A stretch of 59,830 nt of DNA from an uncultured Clostridia bacterium (GTDB lineage Bacteria; Bacillota; Clostridia; Christensenellales; UBA1242). Below are positions 1-7,337 of this stretch, piece by piece. The number at the start of each line of letters is the position of its first letter. Position 1 is the stretch's first letter. A program made the position numbers and the translations under genes. A model generated the notes under the pieces. The model was not told the DNA's origin and ran no database searches. It was given only the letters and a program-made list of their open reading frames with translations. The stretch is taken from NCBI GenBank assembly GCA_944384445.1, contig CALWTL010000005.1:1-59830 (forward strand). Direction: 5' to 3'.

Positions 1-1
1 T

Positions 2-1255
2 TTAGGTTCAATATTTGGTGCTGTTTGGCTTATTACAGTTGTGACATTTGTTGTTTTATACAAAAAAAAACAGCCAACTTTATCTGATGACAAATCTATA
101 AAAACTGTAGTAGAAAATCAAAAAGAGCAAAATATTTTATTAAATAATATGTTAATGCAGGCATTAAAAAATTCTGAAGTTTCAACTCAGAACACAATAA
201 ATAATTTAACTGTCGTACAAAAACAAGAATTTGACTCAATTAGTAAGAGAGTTGATGAATTGACTACAAGAAACGAACAAAGGATAGAAAAATTAACATT
301 TGATGTTAATTTGTCTTTGAACAATATGCGTCATGAAAATGAAAAAGCCCTTGAAAAAATGCGAGAAACGGTAGATGAAAAATTAAATAATTCATTATCA
401 CAACGTTTAAATGATAGTTTTAGTAAAATTCAGCAGAGTCTAGAGAGTGTCAATCTTGGTTTGGGTGAAATGAGAACGCTTGCAAATGGTGTTGGAGATT
501 TGAAAAAAGTTTTATCTAATGTGAAAATTAGAGGAGGTTGGGGAGAAGTAATGTTGTCTACACTCTTGGAACAAATGTTAGCTCCAAACCAATATAAAGC
601 ACAAGTCCAAATCAAAAAAAATAGCAAAGAAAGAGTCGATTTCGTAGTTATCATGCCAGGCAAAGATGGTCATGAAGTTTATCTTCCTATAGATAGCAAA
701 TTTCCACTAGAAGATTACAATAAGTTAGTTGAAGCAAGCGATACTTTGGACAAAGATTTGATTGAACGCAGTCAAAAACAATTGTTGAAACGAATTAAAG
801 AAGAAGCTAAATCAATCCATGATAAATATGTTTCGGTACCTGAAACTACAGATTTTGCTGTTATGTTTTTACCTATAGAAGGTTTGTATGCAGAGGTCGT
901 AAGAGATATTGAATTGATGGACACATTACAGAATCAATATAAAATAGTTGTTTGTGGACCTACAACTTTGACAGCTTTATTAAATAGTTTGCAGTTAGGA
1001 TTCAAAACTTTGTATATTGAAAAACGTAGCAGTGAGTTATGGCAAGTTTTATCTACATTCAAACAAGAATTTGAAAAATTTGTTCAACTTTTATTGAAAA
1101 CTCAAAATAAATTAGGCGAAGCAAATTCAACAATTGAACTTGCTACTAAATCGTCTAGAAAAATTGCAAAAAAACTTGGAGATGTATCACAAGTCGTTGG
1201 TGTGGAATATGACGACTCAGATGATGACCCTGACGAACTTCCAAATATAGAATAA
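2..1255 (+). CDS. rmuC: RmuC family protein (5' partial)
   Basis: The reading frame is open from base 2, so the true start lies upstream of the window and the first in-frame GTG at 41 is not the start. The visible protein opens inside a hydrophobic segment (GAVWLITVVTFVVLY), the N-terminal membrane anchor usual for this family. A long coiled coil of about 120 residues follows, then the conserved RmuC domain: RGGWGEVML, the RVDFVVIMPG region, PIDSKFPLEDY, TTDFAVMFLPIEGLYAEV and GPTTLTALLNSLQLGF. RmuC proteins limit recombination-linked rearrangements and are thought to have a nuclease-like core; the exact reaction is not settled. The C-terminus is acidic. No convincing intrinsic terminator follows. 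The family call is firm; only the N-terminus is missing. Confidence 0.93.
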   Translation, partial: LGSIFGAVWLITVVTFVVLYKKKQPTLSDDKSIKTVVENQKEQNILLNNMLMQALKNSEVSTQNTINNLTVVQKQEFDSISKRVDELTTRNEQRIEKLTFDVNLSLNNMRHENEKALEKMRETVDEKLNNSLSQRLNDSFSKIQQSLESVNLGLGEMRTLANGVGDLKKVLSNVKIRGGWGEVMLSTLLEQMLAPNQYKAQVQIKKNSKERVDFVVIMPGKDGHEVYLPIDSKFPLEDYNKLVEASDTLDKDLIERSQKQLLKRIKEEAKSIHDKYVSVPETTDFAVMFLPIEGLYAEVVRDIELMDTLQNQYKIVVCGPTTLTALLNSLQLGFKTLYIEKRSSELWQVLSTFKQEFEKFVQLLLKTQNKLGEANSTIELATKSSRKIAKKLGDVSQVVGVEYDDSDDDPDELPNIE

Positions 1256-1347
1256 CGAAAATATATTTAATAAATCTTCATATATAAGATTAAAATTAGT
1301 TTAAAATATTAATTTTTTATTATTCTATAAGTCAACAATCGACAAAA

Positions 1348-1379
1348 TTTTACATGAAATAAATTCTATTACATATAAT
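1348..1379 (+). promoter_or_regulatory. Candidate promoter of vanW, start nearly leaderless
   Basis: TATAAT at 1374-1379 ends 6 nt before the ATG at 1386, which puts the expected transcription start on the A of the start codon. A -35-like TTTACA lies at 1348-1353, but the 20-nt spacer is long, so the -35 part is uncertain. No Shine-Dalgarno sequence precedes the ATG. Confidence 0.5.
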
Positions 1380-1385
1380 ATTGGT

Positions 1386-2717
1386 ATGAAAAAATGGATT
1401 TTACCATTATCAATATTATGTGTAATTTTTCTTATCTTTTTTATGACAACTAATGAACTCACTGCTTATGCTTTAAATAGTCCAATTTATGAACAAATAG
1501 AGTTTGTCTATAAAGATAAAATTTTTATATATAATCTAAAACCAAATATAAAAAAATCATCAATATTTGAATTAAATTATGAAATAAATAAATTTGATAG
1601 ATTTGGTTCAAAAGATGAGAGAAAAGCGATTTTACATAAAATGTTAAACTTAAATTTTAGTGAAGAGATTGCCGTAAATTATTTGTTTCCAAACATAAAT
1701 AAAAGAATTTCTGAAATTGATAAAAACATTAGTATTAAAGGACAAAATGCAAAATTAAATGTTAACACAAACACAAACAAAGTTTTTTTTATAAAAAAAG
1801 AAATTGTTGGTGTAAAATTAAATATTCCTAAATTATATCATGATATTGCAGCTTCTTATCTTAAAGATGAAAAACTATCTTTTCAGTTGCCAATTATAAA
1901 TCTAGAACCGAAGATAACAAGTAAGGATATAGAAAAATATACTAATTTACGTGCAGATTTTTCCACTGATATATCGCGCTCTTCAAAAGATAGAAAGCAT
2001 AATATTAAGAATGCTTTAAATAGTTTAAATATGATAGAGTTAGCACCTAATGAAACATTTTCATTTAATAAAATTGTCGGTCGAAGAACTGCTCAAAATG
2101 GTTATCGCTCTGCAAAAATAATAGTCAACAATGAGTTTGTTGATGGTTTAGGTGGAGGAGTGTGTCAAGTTTCTTCAACTTTATATAACAGTGCTTTATT
2201 AGCAGGTATGGATATAATCGAGGCGAACAAACATAGTAAACAAATAAGTTATGTAAAATATGGTTTTGATGCAATGGTAAATTACGGTAGTAGTGATTTA
2301 AGATTTAAAAATAACACTAATGAAAAAATTATTATTGTGACTAATTATTCAGATTCTCGTGCAAGGATTAGAATATTTGGAGAAAGTTTAGGAAACGTAA
2401 GTTATAAATTATCCAATGAAATTGTCAGCATTACTGAACCAAATATTGAGTTAAAATATGATATAAATGGTGACTATATAGACAAAATAGAATATGAAGA
2501 CGAATATTTTTATTTAAAAAATGCTTATCGAGGAATGGAAATTAAATCTTATAGAGAAAAATATATTTCAGGGAAATTACAAAATAAAGAATTATTACGT
2601 TATGATAAATTTAAAGTTCAAAATGGAGTAAAAGTATATGGAACAAAAAAACGTGCAGATGAAAACTGCACGTATGAAGAAATGGATAATAATTTTTTTA
2701 CTCTTTTTGGCTCATAG
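1386..2717 (+). CDS. VanW family protein
   Basis: 443 residues with an N-terminal signal anchor (residues about 3-22, then a small-residue stretch). The C-terminal half holds the VanW domain, recognised by ETFSFNKIVGRRT, NGYRSAKIIVN, GGGVCQVSSTLYNSALLAG and the HS...YVKYGFDAMVNYG stretch. VanW proteins are extracytoplasmic, occur in vancomycin-resistance clusters and widely in Firmicutes, and have no proven enzymatic role. The N-terminal 170 residues probably form the region that often precedes VanW, but I cannot name it with confidence. The start is the first Met of the hydrophobic leader; there is no Shine-Dalgarno and a TATAAT lies 6 nt upstream. The 3' end overlaps the convergent LRR gene by 20 bp and contains that gene's terminator hairpin. 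Confidence 0.88.
   Translation: MKKWILPLSILCVIFLIFFMTTNELTAYALNSPIYEQIEFVYKDKIFIYNLKPNIKKSSIFELNYEINKFDRFGSKDERKAILHKMLNLNFSEEIAVNYLFPNINKRISEIDKNISIKGQNAKLNVNTNTNKVFFIKKEIVGVKLNIPKLYHDIAASYLKDEKLSFQLPIINLEPKITSKDIEKYTNLRADFSTDISRSSKDRKHNIKNALNSLNMIELAPNETFSFNKIVGRRTAQNGYRSAKIIVNNEFVDGLGGGVCQVSSTLYNSALLAGMDIIEANKHSKQISYVKYGFDAMVNYGSSDLRFKNNTNEKIIIVTNYSDSRARIRIFGESLGNVSYKLSNEIVSITEPNIELKYDINGDYIDKIEYEDEYFYLKNAYRGMEIKSYREKYISGKLQNKELLRYDKFKVQNGVKVYGTKKRADENCTYEEMDNNFFTLFGS
2644..2673 (-). terminator. Intrinsic terminator of the LRR gene, inside vanW
   Basis: Perfect 8-bp inverted repeat ACGTGCAG (2651-2658) / CTGCACGT (2666-2673) with a 7-nt loop. On the minus strand it is followed at once by seven T. 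It lies 25 nt past the stop codon of the minus-strand LRR gene and entirely within the vanW coding sequence. Confidence 0.85.
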
Positions 2718-3768
2718 GATAAATATTTGATTTAAACAATGTCAGATTTGAAACTCTGCAATATGCATCATAAGATTCATCTGGAACGTAAATTTTAACA
2801 GTATCAACAAATTGATTTGCAAATGCTGATGAACCTATTTGTGGTGGAGATGTTCGATAAAAAGTAATAGTTTTTAATCTACTAAAATATTCTATAGGTT
2901 CAGTTATTTCAGCATTAAAGCAGCCTGCACTTAGAGAAGTCACATTTTCATGAAAAACTATATTATTAAAACAGCCACCAAAGTTAAATGTTGCACGAAT
3001 TGCTGTGATATGAGATGGTACAATTAAATCGCAATCAAATATTCTATTGCATATTAAATTCATGGGGAAATATGTAAAATTTGTATTATTAAAAGCAAAT
3101 TCATTGTGATAAGATTTACCACCTAAATCAAAAGAAAATGATAAATTACCAAAAAAAGTAATACCGCTAGGAATTATAACTTTATCACAATTTTCTCCTG
3201 TGCTACGAAAACCTCCTTCACCAATGTATTCTAAACTATTTGGAAGAATAGACAAGTCAATATTTTTTGCTTTGCTAAGACCATATTCGCCTACAGTTTT
3301 CAAATTCGTTGCTATTTCAAAATTTGAAATAGTTAAATCATCTCCTTCTCCAAAAGTGTAAGCTCCAATTTCTTCTAGTTCAGGATTTAAAGTTATTATC
3401 ATTTTATGCGGAGTATTACCGAACAAGTATGGACGAATACTTGTTTTACCAGATTCAACAGCAAAATAGTAAGTGTTAGTGCTTTCAGGGTTATAATACA
3501 AATACATTTCTTCAAATTCTGTACTATCCAAAGCTACATATGTACCCGTTTTTAATTTGCTATCTTTTGCATAAAAAGTTTTTCCCTGAACTACATCTTG
3601 TTCACTGGCTGTAGCAATACTTAAATTCGGTGAATCTATACTATTTATACCAGCAGTAATTTCACTTGGACTCGGGTGAGTATATGCAGTTTGAACGACT
3701 CCACCTTTATCTATAATTGCACTTTTTTGCAGCTCCAATTCTTGTTTTAATTCTTCTAAACTATCCAT
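2698..3768 (-). CDS. BspA-type leucine-rich repeat protein with phage-tail-like N-terminus
   Basis: 356 residues, no signal peptide. Residues 1-40 are a charged helix leading into THPSPSEITAGINSI. Residues about 50-76 contain QGKTFYAKDSKLKTGTY, a module I associate with tail-fibre and structural proteins of Firmicute phages (typically GKTFYAGDKTLKTGT). From about residue 100 to the end there are LRR_5/BspA-like repeats with phrases such as LEEIGAYTFG, LEYIGEGGF and VIIPSGIT, and the usual closing strand VKIYVPDESYDAY. BspA-like LRRs bind surfaces or ligands. The start is supported by AAGGAG 7 nt upstream of ATG. A 54-residue coiled-coil gene lies just upstream on the same strand. The lack of an export signal argues against a classical surface protein and fits a phage-tail-derived product. 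The LRR call is firm; the phage relation is inference. Confidence 0.8.
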   Translation of the reverse strand: MDSLEELKQELELQKSAIIDKGGVVQTAYTHPSPSEITAGINSIDSPNLSIATASEQDVVQGKTFYAKDSKLKTGTYVALDSTEFEEMYLYYNPESTNTYYFAVESGKTSIRPYLFGNTPHKMIITLNPELEEIGAYTFGEGDDLTISNFEIATNLKTVGEYGLSKAKNIDLSILPNSLEYIGEGGFRSTGENCDKVIIPSGITFFGNLSFSFDLGGKSYHNEFAFNNTNFTYFPMNLICNRIFDCDLIVPSHITAIRATFNFGGCFNNIVFHENVTSLSAGCFNAEITEPIEYFSRLKTITFYRTSPPQIGSSAFANQFVDTVKIYVPDESYDAYCRVSNLTLFKSNIYPMSQKE

Positions 3769-3787
3769 AAAATCTCCTTTTTATTTT

Positions 3788-3952
3788 TTAATAGTTTCCA
3801 GTTAAGACATTATCAATATCTTCTTTAAAGACATAACTACCTTTCAATATAAAATCAAGTTCATTTTTTACTTCTAAAAGATGATAGTATTTTTCTAATT
3901 TTTTTTCTAAATCTTCTATTTTTTTTAATGCTAATTCTAACATCTCTTCCAT
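3788..3952 (-). CDS. Small coiled-coil protein, unknown
   Basis: 54 residues beginning MEEMLELALKKIEDLEKK and ending DNVLTGNY. The first 30 residues form a Leu/Lys/Glu heptad pattern, so a short coiled coil. AGGAG lies 8 nt upstream of the ATG. Its stop is 19 nt before the start of the LRR gene, so the two form one unit. Small helical proteins of this kind are common beside phage tail-fibre genes, which agrees with the phage-like N-terminus of its neighbour. I do not recognise a family. Confidence 0.65.
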   Translation of the reverse strand: MEEMLELALKKIEDLEKKLEKYYHLLEVKNELDFILKGSYVFKEDIDNVLTGNY

Positions 3953-4027
3953 ATATATATCTCCTAAATTGATTTTAAAAGTTAAATCTTAATTTTAACC
4001 TAAACGTGACAATATAGACAAAAAAGT

Positions 4028-4056
4028 TTGCACAATTACATATAATGTGCTATAAT
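4028..4056 (+). promoter_or_regulatory. Promoter of the 186-residue membrane protein
   Basis: TTGCAC (4028-4033), 17-nt spacer, TATAAT (4051-4056). The expected start is near 4063, immediately followed by the Shine-Dalgarno AAAGGAG (4061-4067), so the leader is very short. Confidence 0.85.
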
Positions 4057-4072
4057 ATAAAAAGGAGATATT

Positions 4073-4633
4073 ATGTCTAAGAATTTAAAAATTGCTTATA
4101 TTTTATCATTAGTATTAGCTAGTATTATTATTGCTTGGGGTACTCTATCAAATTACTTTACAGGAGTTGGGGTATGTTTTGTGGCAGTGCTTGGTATATT
4201 AATTGCTTTAATAATATTATTGTTGACAGATAATTTTGTAAAATCTAGAATTAAAGATTTGTTTATTATCAGCAGTGTGTTTGTATTTCTTGAATTTTTT
4301 GTATATTTTTTAATCGAATTTGCTCTCATTAATTATGATGGAATTGTTGGTATGCAAAGATATCAAATGATTATATCAATATTAGCATTTATATTTTTGA
4401 TATATATAACATTTAGATTTATATTAGATTTAAAAGATATCAAGATATCATTTATAGAAACTATGTTGGGGAATAAAGAACGCGTGAAAAAAATTAAAAC
4501 AGCTAAAGAATTATCAAATGGTTCACTTGAAGATAAACCTAATAAAAAAAATAATGATATTAAAAATACCGCACCAGATGTGGTAGAGCAAAATCAAGAT
4601 AATAATTTAGATATTGAAATAGATGAAGAATAA
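4073..4633 (+). CDS. Four-helix membrane protein of unknown function
   Basis: 186 residues. Four hydrophobic segments occupy about residues 7-25, 30-52, 62-85 and 99-118. A cytoplasmic tail of about 65 residues follows, first basic (KERVKKIKTAKE), then Asn/Asp/Glu-rich to the end. A strong promoter and Shine-Dalgarno precede it and an intrinsic terminator overlaps its stop, so it is a single-gene unit. No motif identifies a function; the acidic, low-complexity tail could be a docking region. I do not recognise the family. Confidence 0.75.
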   Translation: MSKNLKIAYILSLVLASIIIAWGTLSNYFTGVGVCFVAVLGILIALIILLLTDNFVKSRIKDLFIISSVFVFLEFFVYFLIEFALINYDGIVGMQRYQMIISILAFIFLIYITFRFILDLKDIKISFIETMLGNKERVKKIKTAKELSNGSLEDKPNKKNNDIKNTAPDVVEQNQDNNLDIEIDEE

Positions 4634-4657
4634 ATAGGCAAAAGCCTATTTTTTTAT
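4632..4657 (+). terminator. Intrinsic terminator
   Basis: AAATAGGC / GCCTATTT stem of 8 bp with an AAAA loop, followed by a T run. It begins within the stop codon of the membrane protein gene. Confidence 0.9.
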
Positions 4658-4687
4658 ATCAAATAATTGAAAAGTTTAATTTTTGTG

Positions 4688-4716
4688 TTGACATCAATTA
4701 TTTTATGTGATATTAT
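4688..4716 (+). promoter_or_regulatory. Promoter of rpmG-secE-nusG
   Basis: Consensus TTGACA (4688-4693), 17-nt spacer, TATTAT (4711-4716), with an overlapping TATAAT at 4714. The expected transcription start is about 4723, at the foot of the hairpin described next. Confidence 0.85.
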
Positions 4717-4722
4717 AATATT

Positions 4723-4743
4723 GCACCTGGTAGGTGTTTTTTT
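4723..4743 (+). promoter_or_regulatory. Terminator-like hairpin at the very 5' end of the rpmG transcript
   Basis: CACCT (4724-4728), GGT loop, AGGTG (4732-4736), extendable by a G-U pair, then seven T. Position and shape resemble a tiny intrinsic terminator placed at +1 to +20. A stem this short could cap and stabilise the mRNA 5' end or act as an attenuator. There is no upstream gene on this strand that needs it, since the previous unit already has its own terminator at 4632-4657. Confidence 0.55.
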
Positions 4744-4770
4744 AACATAAATAAAATATAAGGAGAAAAT

Positions 4771-4941
4771 ATGGCAAAGAAAGCAAAAACTAAAAGAGAA
4801 AAGATAATATTAGAATGCACTGAATGTAAAAATAGAAATTACAATAGCACAAAAAATAAAGCAAACGACCCTGAAAGATTAGAAATCAAAAAATATTGTC
4901 CAACTTGCAGAAAAACAACAGCACACAAAGAAACTAAGTAG
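4771..4941 (+). CDS. rpmG: 50S ribosomal protein L33
   Basis: 56 residues: [20 protein letters not shown], then a basic stretch and [17 protein letters not shown] at the C-terminus. The two CxxC pairs (CTEC, CPTC) make the zinc ribbon of the zinc-binding form of L33. AGGAG lies 6 nt upstream of the ATG. Its TAG stop abuts the Shine-Dalgarno of secE. The order rpmG-secE-nusG is the standard bacterial arrangement, so the identification is secure from both sequence and context. Confidence 0.97.
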   Translation: MAKKAKTKREKIILECTECKNRNYNSTKNKANDPERLEIKKYCPTCRKTTAHKETK

Positions 4942-4949
4942 AGGTGAAT

Positions 4950-5378
4950 ATGTCTAATAAAAAGAAATCTGCCAAAAAAAATAAATCTGTGAATACTAAT
5001 GCAAATTTAGAAAATTCTAAACTTGAAGAAAATCAAAAGAATGTTTTAAATGAAAATAAAGAAACAGAACAAGTAGAAATGGCAGAACAACAATCAGAGC
5101 AAACTGAAAACACACCAAAGAAAGTTCAAAAAGAAAAAGTTGTTGAAGTTAAAGCAAAAGACTTAGCAAAGACAAAGAAAAAAGAAAAAAATAAAAAATC
5201 TAATAAAGTGGCCAAAGCATTGAAAGACACGGGTAATGAGTTAAAAAGAATCAGTTGGCCACCATTCAAACAAGTTGTAAAACAAACGAGTATTGTACTT
5301 GTGTTTGTTATTGTTTTCACAGTCGTATTATTTGGATTTGACCAACTATGTATATGGTTGACAAGTTTCTTATATTAA
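4950..5378 (+). CDS. secE: Preprotein translocase subunit SecE with long charged N-terminus
   Basis: 142 residues from the ATG at 4950, chosen over an in-frame GTG at 4944 because GAGGTG (4941-4946) is its Shine-Dalgarno. Residues 1-85 are a low-complexity Lys/Glu/Gln/Asn region. The SecE core follows: GNELKRISWPPFKQVVKQT, the conserved amphipathic helix, then one transmembrane helix near the C-terminus (about residues 114-138). SecE clamps SecY in the Sec translocon. Minimal bacterial SecE has about 60 residues, so more than half of this protein is extension. It is co-transcribed with rpmG and nusG. Confidence 0.93.
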   Translation: MSNKKKSAKKNKSVNTNANLENSKLEENQKNVLNENKETEQVEMAEQQSEQTENTPKKVQKEKVVEVKAKDLAKTKKKEKNKKSNKVAKALKDTGNELKRISWPPFKQVVKQTSIVLVFVIVFTVVLFGFDQLCIWLTSFLY

Positions 5379-5413
5379 TTATATATAATTTTGTTATTTA
5401 AGGAGAATATGGA

Positions 5414-5971
5414 ATGGCTATAATAGATAAAGACATTGATAAAGAACCCAAATGGTATGCTTTGCGTGTATTCGTTGGATATGAAAATGTTGCAAAACTT
5501 AATTTAGAAAATACAATTGAAAAATATGATTTACAAAATCGTATATTTGATATCGTTATACCTATGGAAGACGTTTTAGTAGAAAAACGCGGAAAAAAAG
5601 CATTGGTTCCAAAGAAAACAATGCCAGGATATCTTTTGGTAAAGATGCTTTATGGAGATGACATTTGGCATGCAGTAATTCATACTCAATACATTAATAG
5701 TTTTGTTGGACCAAAAGGAAGACCTGTCCCAATAACTGACGAGGAAGCAAGAAGATTGGGAGTTGATGGAGTAAACAAAGAAGTCAAAATTGATTTAGAT
5801 GTTAATGTTGGAGATACAATTGAGATAATTGATGGTTCATTATCTGGTTTTGTTGGAAAAGTTAAAGAAGTTGATAAAGAAACCCAAAAACTTATTGCAA
5901 TAGTTGAAATGTTTGGTCGTGATAGTGAAGTCGAATTAAAATTCAACCAAGTACGTATTGGCAATATATAA
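5414..5971 (+). CDS. nusG: Transcription termination/antitermination protein NusG
   Basis: 185 residues. The NGN domain covers about 1-110, with KWYALRVFVGYENVAKLNLE near the start and KTMPGYLLVKM and NSFVGPKGRPVPI further on. The C-terminal KOW domain includes VGDTIEIIDGSLSGFVGKVKEVD and FGRDSEVELKFNQVR. NusG binds RNA polymerase and couples it to Rho or the ribosome. AGGAG is 8 nt upstream of the ATG at 5414; a second ATG at 5409 is out of frame. It lies 35 nt after secE. Confidence 0.97.
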   Translation: MAIIDKDIDKEPKWYALRVFVGYENVAKLNLENTIEKYDLQNRIFDIVIPMEDVLVEKRGKKALVPKKTMPGYLLVKMLYGDDIWHAVIHTQYINSFVGPKGRPVPITDEEARRLGVDGVNKEVKIDLDVNVGDTIEIIDGSLSGFVGKVKEVDKETQKLIAIVEMFGRDSEVELKFNQVRIGNI

Positions 5972-6039
5972 GATAGAAAGTTTATTAACTAGTAATCTAT
6001 TATAAATATATATAGTTGTTTATTTAAACAATCAATGTA

Positions 6040-6068
6040 TTGACTATTTATTAGTCTTATGATAATAT
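6040..6068 (+). promoter_or_regulatory. Promoter of rplK-rplA
   Basis: TTGACT (6040-6045), 17-nt spacer, TAATAT (6063-6068). It lies in the 194-nt gap between nusG and rplK and would start a transcript near 6075, leaving about 90 nt of leader containing the L1 site. Confidence 0.65.
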
Positions 6069-6106
6069 AAAAAAGGAAACTAATCAGCCTAAAAGAGAGA
6101 GAACTT

Positions 6107-6145
6107 CGTGGGAGGATAAAATTTAAGATTATCCAATTAACCACG
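6107..6145 (+). ncRNA. Ribosomal protein L1 leader (autoregulatory site)
   Basis: Two stems, CGTGG (6107-6111)/CCACG (6141-6145) and GGATAA (6114-6119)/TTATCC (6129-6134), are separated by an asymmetric internal loop (GA against AATTAA). The 5' side reads GUGGGAGG, the same eight bases as the L1-binding helix of 23S rRNA, and the 3' side has CC...ACCAC as in the rRNA. L1 is known to repress the rplK-rplA operon by binding such an rRNA mimic. The site ends 9 nt before the rplK Shine-Dalgarno AGGAGG (6155-6160), fitting translational repression. Confidence 0.85.
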
Positions 6146-6165
6146 CCATATAATAGGAGGAAATT

Positions 6166-6603
6166 ATGGCAAAGAAAGTTAAATCTGTTGTCAAAATTCA
6201 ACTTCCTGCAGGAAAGGCAACTCCGGGGCCACCAGTTGGTTCTTCATTGGGACCTCACGGAATAAACATAGCAGGATTTGTAAAAGAATTTAATGACAGA
6301 ACAGCAAAACAAGTCGGATTTGTTATCCCTTGTGTAATCACAATTTATGAAGATAGAAGTTTTACTTTTGTCTTAAAACAACCACCTGCTGCTGATTTAA
6401 TTAAAAAAGAAGCAGGAATCGAGAAAGGTTCAGATAAGTCTCGAAACAAAGTTGGTAAAATTACAGTCGAACAACTTAGAAAAATTGCAGAGATGAAGAT
6501 GCCTGATTTGAATGCAAGTTCAATTGAAAGTGCAATGAGCATGATAGCAGGTTCTTGTCGTAGCATGGGTGTCATAGTGGAGGGCTACAATGAAAAGAAG
6601 TAA
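6166..6603 (+). CDS. rplK: 50S ribosomal protein L11
   Basis: 145 residues: [20 protein letters not shown] at the N-terminus, then [33 protein letters not shown] and a C-terminal rRNA-binding domain with [20 protein letters not shown] and [13 protein letters not shown]11 binds the GTPase-associated region of 23S rRNA. A strong Shine-Dalgarno AGGAGG is 5 nt before the ATG. The 3' end overlaps rplA by 14 nt, so the two are translationally coupled, and both are controlled by the L1 site upstream. Confidence 0.98.
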   Translation: MAKKVKSVVKIQLPAGKATPGPPVGSSLGPHGINIAGFVKEFNDRTAKQVGFVIPCVITIYEDRSFTFVLKQPPAADLIKKEAGIEKGSDKSRNKVGKITVEQLRKIAEMKMPDLNASSIESAMSMIAGSCRSMGVIVEGYNEKK

Positions 6604-7282
6604 AAATTATGAAGAAGCTTTGAAATTGTTAGACAAGACCAAAACTTATGACGCTAAAGAAGCAATGGAACTTGTGACAAAAACTAGCAAAGCTAAATTT
6701 GATGAAACAGTTGAATTGCACATTAGACTTGGTGTAGATGGTAGAAATGCTGATCAACAAGTTCGTGGAGTTGTAGTATTACCTGAAGGTACAGGAAAAT
6801 CAGTTCGTGTATTAGTAATAGCAAAAGGCGATAAGGCAGAAGAAGCTAAAAAAGCAGGTGCAGATATTGTTGGTGATGATGAAATCATTGCAAAGATAAT
6901 GTCTGGTAATTGGCTTGATTTTGATGTATGTATTACAACACCTGACATGATGGGAGCATTGGGAAGATGTGCTCGTATATTAGGACCAAAAGGTTTAATG
7001 CCTAATCCAAAGAGTGGAACCGTCACAATGGATGTCACTAAAGCCATAAAAGATGTAAAAGCTGGTAAAGTTGAATATCGTCTTGACAAACAGAACATTG
7101 TACACGTTCGTATAGGTAAAGTAAGCTTTGGAGCTGATAGATTATTAAATAATTTAACCACTATTATGGACGCTATTATAAAAGCAAAACCTGCTGCAGC
7201 AAAAGGTACTTATATCAAATCAGTATATGTTGCTACAACAATGGGACCAAGTTTAAAGGTTAATTATTCAGAGAATAAATAA
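6590..7282 (+). CDS. rplA: 50S ribosomal protein L1
   Basis: 230 residues with the L1 signatures [74 protein letters not shown] and a closing [19 protein letters not shown]1 forms the mobile stalk at the E site and represses its own operon. The start overlaps the end of rplK and has GAGG 7 nt upstream. The gene is followed directly by a terminator rather than by rplJ-rplL, which usually come next. Confidence 0.98.
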   Translation: MKRSKNYEEALKLLDKTKTYDAKEAMELVTKTSKAKFDETVELHIRLGVDGRNADQQVRGVVVLPEGTGKSVRVLVIAKGDKAEEAKKAGADIVGDDEIIAKIMSGNWLDFDVCITTPDMMGALGRCARILGPKGLMPNPKSGTVTMDVTKAIKDVKAGKVEYRLDKQNIVHVRIGKVSFGADRLLNNLTTIMDAIIKAKPAAAKGTYIKSVYVATTMGPSLKVNYSENK

Positions 7283-7307
7283 AAAGACACTTAAAGTGTC
7301 TTTTTTT
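7281..7307. terminator. Bidirectional intrinsic terminator between rplA and dut
   Basis: AAAAAGACAC (7281-7290), TTAAA loop, GTGTCTTTTT (7296-7305): a 10-bp perfect stem with T runs on both strands. It overlaps the rplA stop codon and serves the convergent dut gene as well. Confidence 0.92.
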
Positions 7308-7337
7308 ATTTTTTTAACACAATTTAATATGGATTTT

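Noticed and set aside
1256..1385. AATCTT/AAGATT hairpin after rmuC as a terminator
   Set aside because: Only 6 weak base pairs and no T run directly after.
6754..7161. 135-residue minus-strand ORF inside rplA
   Set aside because: Shadow of a ribosomal protein gene in another frame; no start signals.
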